From a virus, in the IMG/VR virus record IMGVR_UViG_3300029911_000122, positions 1 to 27,412 of that record: a stretch of DNA of 27,412 bases; one strand, written 5' to 3'. The notes under the pieces were generated by a model. The model worked only from the letters and a program-made list of their open reading frames with translations. It did no database searches and was not told the origin of the DNA. Made by a program: the position numbers and the translations under genes. Below, one piece after another: positions 23,103 through 27,412 of the stretch; within the stretch, counting starts at the first letter, position 1, and the number at the start of each line of letters is the position of its first letter.

Positions 23103-23401
23103 AAAAAAGAGCAATTGTACTGCATCATCTCCCACTCGACTTGTGCGAGTATCTCCCAATCGCGAATGTGGTTGTCCACGAGCGCGCGATTATTTAACGG
23201 AATCAACTGGTCGTTTATCTTGATGAACACATAGCACATCAGCTTCAGCATGATTTCTTCGTTGAGTTTATACTCGCCAACTTTCGGAATACTCGTTAAC
23301 GGATAGCCGGCGATAATCTCACGCCCTGCAATCGCTGGAAACTTTGACAGGGTGTAAGTCTTCTCGCCGATCGTAAACTCTTTGGGTTCAATCGGGTGCA
23401 T
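22958..23401 (-). CDS. Tail assembly chaperone, short (G) form
   Basis: 147 aa, made when ribosomes do not shift. MHPIEPKEFTIGEKTYTLSKFPAIAGREIIAGYP is typical of tail chaperones of contractile phages with a DUF3383 sheath. The part after residue 100 (RNGRLSTFFEDVAQKLPAW) is specific to the short form and ends in a Ser/Thr/Gln-rich tail. It lies between tube and tape measure genes, the classic place. Start in a TAATG overlap. Confidence 0.88.
   Translation of the reverse strand: MHPIEPKEFTIGEKTYTLSKFPAIAGREIIAGYPLTSIPKVGEYKLNEEIMLKLMCYVFIKINDQLIPLNNRALVDNHIRDWEILAQVEWEMMQYNCSFFRNGRLSTFFEDVAQKLPAWTTKILMGLSDQLSQKSKQPSTSSEQSTA
23102..23108 (-). promoter_or_regulatory. Programmed -1 ribosomal frameshift site (T TTT TTT)
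   Basis: On the minus strand, codons 98-100 of the chaperone read TCT TTT TTT, giving an in-phase X XXY YYZ heptamer. Slipping back one base joins the two overlapping frames exactly. Downstream, GGGCG can pair with CGCCC across about 20 nt, and TCTTCGAAGA within the loop is self-complementary, so a stimulating structure is possible. Confidence 0.88.
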
Positions 23402-23838
23402 TAATCAATTGCCTCGAACATAAATTCGTATGTTTTCGTTTTTTGTCGACCTTCACTTGCGATCGATCTACCCGGCATGCCGCTGATAATCGTACCCGGA
23501 GATAAACCAACTGGCGTACCATCAGGGAGAACGAAGTTAAAAGTAATAATATCGTTCGCTGCGATCTTTCCTCGTGATGGACGATTAGCGTTAAGTAAGA
23601 TGGATAACAGATTGTCGGTCACACTGCCGGGTATCTGTGAAATTGTCATGCGCACGGGGTTTGCTTTCGACCACGTGATCAAATCGCCGTTTAACCCCAT
23701 CGCACCATCGCCGATCTGTAAGACTGGTATATCGATCGGGTCAACGTCATCTGACCATTGAGTGACTGGGAACCCAATCGGAAAAGTGTTCGATGCGATT
23801 AGCCAACCGAGCGTATTAAAACCTGATATATTTTGCAT
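23401..23838 (-). CDS. Tail tube protein
   Basis: 145 aa, beta-rich. GFNTLGWLIASNTFPIGFPVTQWSDDVDPIDIP, NPVRMTISQIPGSVTDNLLSILLNANRP and TYEFMFEAID resemble the tube proteins that follow DUF3383 sheaths. AAGGGA precedes the ATG. It forms the inner tube inside the sheath. Confidence 0.85.
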   Translation of the reverse strand: MQNISGFNTLGWLIASNTFPIGFPVTQWSDDVDPIDIPVLQIGDGAMGLNGDLITWSKANPVRMTISQIPGSVTDNLLSILLNANRPSRGKIAANDIITFNFVLPDGTPVGLSPGTIISGMPGRSIASEGRQKTKTYEFMFEAID

Positions 23839-23849
23839 GTCTCAATCCC

Positions 23850-25634
23850 TTAGATGAGGAAATCGTTTCCGACCACTTTGCGGATCACATCGTCTTTACT
23901 GTAAACCAACGTATAGACGGCCTGATATGTCACTGGCGTTGTAGCTTGTGGGACGAATATCACATCGCGCCAATAGCCTTGATTCTGCACCTGATACCAT
24001 GCGTCGGGATCGTTCGTAATTGATCCGATTGCAACGATCTGACTTGGCGTAAGCGTTTTACCTACACTAATCGTCCCGTTGACCAACGCTTGATTAATCA
24101 CACCTTGCATGGTCGCGAAAATCATCGTACGACCGTTGTTATTCGCTGGCACTTGATTAACGTTAAGCAATAGGTTCATCAGAGACGCACCCATTGCATC
24201 CTTCAGCCAGATTTCATTAGCGTAGGTTGTCATATCGGTAGGATCAGTGATCAACCCTTGTAATACGCCCTGCTGATAGAAATTGATTAACTGACCGGCT
24301 GTTTGTGTCTGACCGTTATAGTTAATGCTGATTAGGTTATATGTTAGCGCGGTGGTTAAGTCGGACACACTTGCGGCTAGTCCCGCGTATTGCGTAAATT
24401 CGTAGTTAACCACAGTGTTCTGACCGCTATAGTTTACCGATGCTTGTATCGCTTCGGGTAACATTTCGATATAGCCCGGCGTTGTTCCGCCGACTTGTGT
24501 CGCATCAAGGCCAGCTTTCAAATTGATACCGGTGCCCGCAATGCCGGCAAGTCCAGCCTGCCAAACGGTAGCGTTGCCTGAGTTAACCGACAACTGATAA
24601 ATAAACGTTACGTCTTCCGCCTTCGTCCAGTTCGCTAACGCTACTGCTTGAGCGAGGGACAAGAAAAACGAAATCGTCTGGGCACCCGATACTGTTGCGG
24701 GAACTGGCGTCGATGGGGATGCCGCTTGACCGAGCACAATATTAGTATTCGTGCTAATGGAGAAAATAACCGCACCAAACGGTATGCCAACGCCTTCGAC
24801 GGCCATACCCACAGACAACGCCGCAGTGTCGCTCACAGGGATTGTGGCACTAGCTGCAGTTAAGGTCAGGGATAACTGTTTTGGCATGAACGAAAACGAA
24901 CCGAAGTTATTAGAGAGGTTAGCGGATGTTGTGATCGACTGAACGGGCGTTTCGACCGCTGAGCCATTCGCCAGTGTTGCTGCTACGCCGGGCTGTGGGA
25001 CGAACCGACCGTTAGCCACGCTAGCGACGGGGATTAAATTCATGAGACTGGCCACATCTGTACCGCCTGTGCCTGCGGAAACTGCAAACGTTGGGTCGGA
25101 ACCGACGACACCCGACGAGATAATGAAATTGGCAGTCGTAGGTGAATAAACAACGGTAGCACTGGCAAAAGTGACCGCAATCGCAGTTTGTAGCGCGGAA
25201 GCAACGCCGGCGAGATTTACGGCGGACGTTAAATCGATTCCGCTAAAATTGTGGAAAACACCCCCGACTGTTAACGCGATCGCAGCATCAGAAATCGGTT
25301 CATACATGCTCGCATAATTCTGCGGAACCGCATCGACGAAACCGAATACCATCGGGGCGACTGCTTCGTCCACCCATCGAGCAAACGAGATATTACCCGG
25401 TGAGGTGCCGGCCTTGCTGATATAGTTAAAGTAAAACGTCGCTCGTTTATATTCTTCGGAGTTAACCCCAAAATAAGCACCCACAGACGCAGCGTTTGGA
25501 AACTGGGCGTAAGTCTGTGGGGGCATGAGCGGATTATCGGTAAACAGGCGCGCCATGAATTCGCGCCCTAGCACCTGCGATCCACCCGCTACTGCTGAGT
25601 TAATCTGCACATATTGACTTTGCGGGATCGCCAT
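23850..25634 (-). CDS. Contractile tail sheath protein, DUF3383 type, with inserted module
   Basis: 594 aa. The N-terminus (SVGAYFGVNSEEYKRATFYFNYI, later GNISFARWV) and the C-terminal half (GYIEMLPEAIQASVNYSGQNTVVNYEFTQYAGLAASV, and YANEIWLKDAMGASLMNLLLNVNQVPANNNGRTM) match DUF3383 sheaths. It is longer than typical members (roughly 450-500 aa); part of the extra length is the module at 253-325, which resembles one in the tail-tip protein. AAGGA precedes the ATG. It contracts to drive the tube through the cell envelope. Confidence 0.92.
   Translation of the reverse strand: MAIPQSQYVQINSAVAGGSQVLGREFMARLFTDNPLMPPQTYAQFPNAASVGAYFGVNSEEYKRATFYFNYISKAGTSPGNISFARWVDEAVAPMVFGFVDAVPQNYASMYEPISDAAIALTVGGVFHNFSGIDLTSAVNLAGVASALQTAIAVTFASATVVYSPTTANFIISSGVVGSDPTFAVSAGTGGTDVASLMNLIPVASVANGRFVPQPGVAATLANGSAVETPVQSITTSANLSNNFGSFSFMPKQLSLTLTAASATIPVSDTAALSVGMAVEGVGIPFGAVIFSISTNTNIVLGQAASPSTPVPATVSGAQTISFFLSLAQAVALANWTKAEDVTFIYQLSVNSGNATVWQAGLAGIAGTGINLKAGLDATQVGGTTPGYIEMLPEAIQASVNYSGQNTVVNYEFTQYAGLAASVSDLTTALTYNLISINYNGQTQTAGQLINFYQQGVLQGLITDPTDMTTYANEIWLKDAMGASLMNLLLNVNQVPANNNGRTMIFATMQGVINQALVNGTISVGKTLTPSQIVAIGSITNDPDAWYQVQNQGYWRDVIFVPQATTPVTYQAVYTLVYSKDDVIRKVVGNDFLI
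24660..24878 (-). repeat. Module shared with the tail-tip protein, copy in the sheath
   Basis: Encodes residues 253-325 of the sheath: TLTAASATIPVSDTAALSVG, then the GMAVEGVGIPFGAVI core, STNTNI, and TISFF. Probably a surface beta domain on the sheath exterior. Confidence 0.7.
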
Positions 25635-25648
25635 CTGAATCGTCCTTA

Positions 25649-26191
25649 TTATATGGGGAATGTATCAATCGTTACTGGTAAGTTTATCACCGGCAGATTA
25701 TTCGTTCTACTGTTGAGATAGGTTAACACAAGTTCAAACGCTGGGGCGGCTTCGAAATTATCCATATCGTCCACAAAATAGGGATTCCGGATTTGTTGCA
25801 CACGGAGAACCCCAACGCCTGCCGCGATTAATATCTGTACGGTGTTAGCTGATTGGAGAATGTCGCACACTTCGTTAACGAGATCAGCGGCGGTATAACT
25901 AAACGTATTGTACGGGCGTTGCAGAACTAACGCACTGAACTGAAAAATCGTTTCGTAGTACTGCAGTTCGGTGTGGACTTCAACACTATGCACTGCGTCC
26001 CACACGTCCCCCCAAAAAGGATATCCATATCGTTTGTCCGATACTTTAAAAAAATACACAGTCGGGGCGGTTGGTATGCCCTGTTGCGTGGGTTGATTCG
26101 ATTGGATAACGTTCACGCCCAGAAACCCGTCAGCGATTAGCCCAGCGTTGATGATTGGCAAAAACAATCGAATCAGATCGTTATCCAACAT
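25649..26191 (-). CDS. Neck/tail terminator protein (gp12-type, LIC_12616 family)
   Basis: 180 aa. PTAPTVYFFKVSDKRYGYPFWGDVWD and HTELQYYETIFQFSALVLQRPYN, then SYTAADLVNEVCDILQS, match the phage neck terminator family. It would close the top of the tail and accept the head. The start overlaps the upstream gene by 11 bp. Confidence 0.8.
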   Translation of the reverse strand: MLDNDLIRLFLPIINAGLIADGFLGVNVIQSNQPTQQGIPTAPTVYFFKVSDKRYGYPFWGDVWDAVHSVEVHTELQYYETIFQFSALVLQRPYNTFSYTAADLVNEVCDILQSANTVQILIAAGVGVLRVQQIRNPYFVDDMDNFEAAPAFELVLTYLNSRTNNLPVINLPVTIDTFPI

Positions 26192-26639
26192 AGAAATTAC
26201 CGTTCCCGAAGTTAGTATAATTGTTCTCTTGCGGGAGAGTGTTAAACCCGAAAATGTTTGTAGCTAGGATCGGAACGTCTAACTTGCAACACAGAACGGC
26301 GTCCCAACCGTCCTCTCTGTACCAGCCCGTGTTGCTCTCGCATTGGAAACGTTCGCCCATGTAGAGCAATTGGTCGTTTGATACGTCACGCTTAATATCG
26401 ATTATCCGTTGTAGCGAATAAAACACATAGTACGATTTCGCAAGATCAAGGCCAAGTTCTTCGTACAGCCTTTTTGGTACCGGCTGAAAACTACCGTACA
26501 CTGTCAAGGGGATGTTGTAGGTTGTTAACCACTCACCCACATCGTTAACTGTACGGCTCGCTGCCGCGAAATATTGGATCACTTCGCAACGGATCGCGGT
26601 TAATGCTTGCGATAATATGTTCGAGCTCGGGACGGCCAT
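26181..26639 (-). CDS. Neck/collar (head-tail connector) protein
   Basis: 152 aa. TVYGSFQPVPKRLYEELGLDLAKSYYVFY and IDIKRDVSNDQLLYMGERFQCESNTGWYREDGWDAVLC match phage collar or head-tail stopper type proteins found between the gp10-like and terminator genes. The final 14 residues, NNYTNFGNGNFYVG, resemble the tail of the DUF2612 baseplate protein. TAATG overlap with the upstream gene. Confidence 0.72.
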   Translation of the reverse strand: MAVPSSNILSQALTAIRCEVIQYFAAASRTVNDVGEWLTTYNIPLTVYGSFQPVPKRLYEELGLDLAKSYYVFYSLQRIIDIKRDVSNDQLLYMGERFQCESNTGWYREDGWDAVLCCKLDVPILATNIFGFNTLPQENNYTNFGNGNFYVG

Positions 26640-27124
26640 TAGTAGTCCTCGACTTTGTGCGATAACGTCTGGAACATATGCGCTGTATCGATCAGCGGCT
26701 TAGCGATATTGTGCGCCGTCTTGCCGGTACGTCTTTTCGCCAACCGTGCGGCAATCGTTCGTTTCGCCAACGGGGGTGACCATACTTTCGTTATCGTCTC
26801 GGCAATCTCGCCGGCGACTAATCCGCCGATCTGTTCCATCACCCCAAACGCTGTGATCTTACCGCGTAAAACTGCCCGACCGCCTTTTTCTATCGCTTCT
26901 TTCCATTGGGATTGTCGATCGGCAATAGTCGGCCTAATGAACGGCCGGGCTGGAATGTCCTTTGCTGCGTTACCATATTCGTTTTGTGCGGCTATCGCTG
27001 CGACCTGCGTACCGTCTTCGTATTTTGCACTGGGGAACCAGCCGATTTTAACGACTTTGGAACCCATGTCTTTTAATGCTTTCGTTAGTACTTCGTAACC
27101 TTGTTGACCACGACGGACTTGCAT
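26639..27124 (-). CDS. Tail completion / HK97 gp10-like protein
   Basis: The ATG at 27124 (MQVRRGQQGYEVL) has GGGGGTGG upstream; the longer frame to 27211 would overlap the upstream gene for no reason. The 161-aa product has VKIGWFPSAKYEDGTQVAAIAAQNEYG, IPARPFIRPTI, and KPLIDTAHMFQTLSHKV, the standard order of gp10-like / virion morphogenesis proteins at the head-tail joint. Confidence 0.82.
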   Translation of the reverse strand: MQVRRGQQGYEVLTKALKDMGSKVVKIGWFPSAKYEDGTQVAAIAAQNEYGNAAKDIPARPFIRPTIADRQSQWKEAIEKGGRAVLRGKITAFGVMEQIGGLVAGEIAETITKVWSPPLAKRTIAARLAKRRTGKTAHNIAKPLIDTAHMFQTLSHKVEDY

Positions 27125-27125
27125 A

Positions 27126-27412
27126 CTACCACCCCCAACGGCCACCGCCGTAACCACCCAGCGGGTATTGAGTACTACTAAACCCGGACAATGGGGCGGA
27201 GCCACCGACATACCAACCGCCGACGGACTTCGCTTGTAATAGAGCGTGCAATTGCATCCCGTACGGCGACGAATTTAGCCACCAGTCCCATTGATTCTTC
27301 AAGGGGGGTGGGGTCAATGTGATAGATATCTTATCTATCGTCGAGCCCTGAATCACTTGCGGATATTGCCCGCGCGGGATGATCACAGCGCCGAGCCATG
27401 TTAGGTGCGCAG
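27126..27412 (-). CDS. 5'-truncated gene: hypothetical neck/structural protein
   Basis: The frame is open from the right edge, so the real start is probably outside the window; a GTG at 27386 is a possible internal start. The visible 94 residues include TWLGAVIIPRGQYPQV, ITLTPPPLKNQWDWWLNSSP and YGMQLHALLQAKSVGGWYVG, then a Gly/aromatic tail GGYGGGRWGW. Upstream position to the gp10-like gene suggests a head-tail or neck part. I cannot name the family with confidence. Confidence 0.65.
   Translation of the reverse strand, partial: AHLTWLGAVIIPRGQYPQVIQGSTIDKISITLTPPPLKNQWDWWLNSSPYGMQLHALLQAKSVGGWYVGGSAPLSGFSSTQYPLGGYGGGRWGW

Noticed and set aside
22860-23159. Separate gene starting at 23159
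   Set aside because: Its only start is a TTG inside the chaperone, and the slippery heptamer explains the frame better.
23477-23761. Plus-strand ORF opposite the tail tube gene
   Set aside because: It is a shadow frame of a well-supported gene with no ribosome site; similar opposite-strand ORFs throughout the tail block were dropped for the same reason.

Overview
The window is part of a double-stranded DNA tailed phage genome (or a prophage of that kind) with a contractile tail. The virion genes include a DUF3383-type sheath, a tail tube, a tape measure, a Gp138-type spike, a gp25-like wedge, a baseplate J protein and DUF2612 and DUF6983-type baseplate proteins. Together they point to a small myovirus-like phage of a Gram-negative, probably proteobacterial, host. 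The host cannot be named from the sequence. No integrase, tRNA, rRNA, CRISPR array or insertion sequence was seen.

Layout. (1) 1-119: a 21-bp tandem repeat array running off the left edge and supplying the stop codon of the first gene. (2) 113-5104, leftward: SF2 helicase, VRR-NUC nuclease, a small Cys-containing protein, a TetR-type HTH protein and a PrimPol/SF3 primase-helicase. (3) 5104-5176: a divergent control region with overlapping promoters. (4) 5176-14946, rightward: a conserved phage protein, a PD-(D/E)XK nuclease of DUF2800 type, many small accessory ORFs, a gp2.5-like ssDNA-binding protein, a HAD phosphatase, a small XRE-type HTH protein and a family A DNA polymerase. (5) 14947-15009: a convergence zone. 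(6) 15010-27412, leftward: neck, tail, baseplate, tail tip and lysis genes, in transcription order from the right edge. Capsid and packaging genes presumably lie beyond the right edge.

How it fits together. The two early blocks form a nearly complete phage replisome: primase-helicase, second helicase, family A polymerase with 3'-5' exonuclease, SSB, a structure-specific nuclease and a RecB/Cas4-like nuclease. Four sites share a 16-bp palindrome of the form TTGACG-N4-CGTCAA, each placed over the -35 or -10 element of a sigma70-like promoter. This suggests one regulator controls both early blocks. The left-end array repeats a related half-site every 21 bp. The tail block contains a textbook -1 frameshift (T TTT TTT) that makes the long form of the tail assembly chaperone.

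Most genes overlap by ATGA, TAATG or TGATG, so translational coupling is the rule. The most unusual observations are the palindrome regulon with the phased repeat array, a beta-rich module found in both the sheath and the tail-tip protein, a shared C-terminal peptide in a neck and a baseplate protein, and a small ORF interrupted by an in-frame TGA at the convergence zone.
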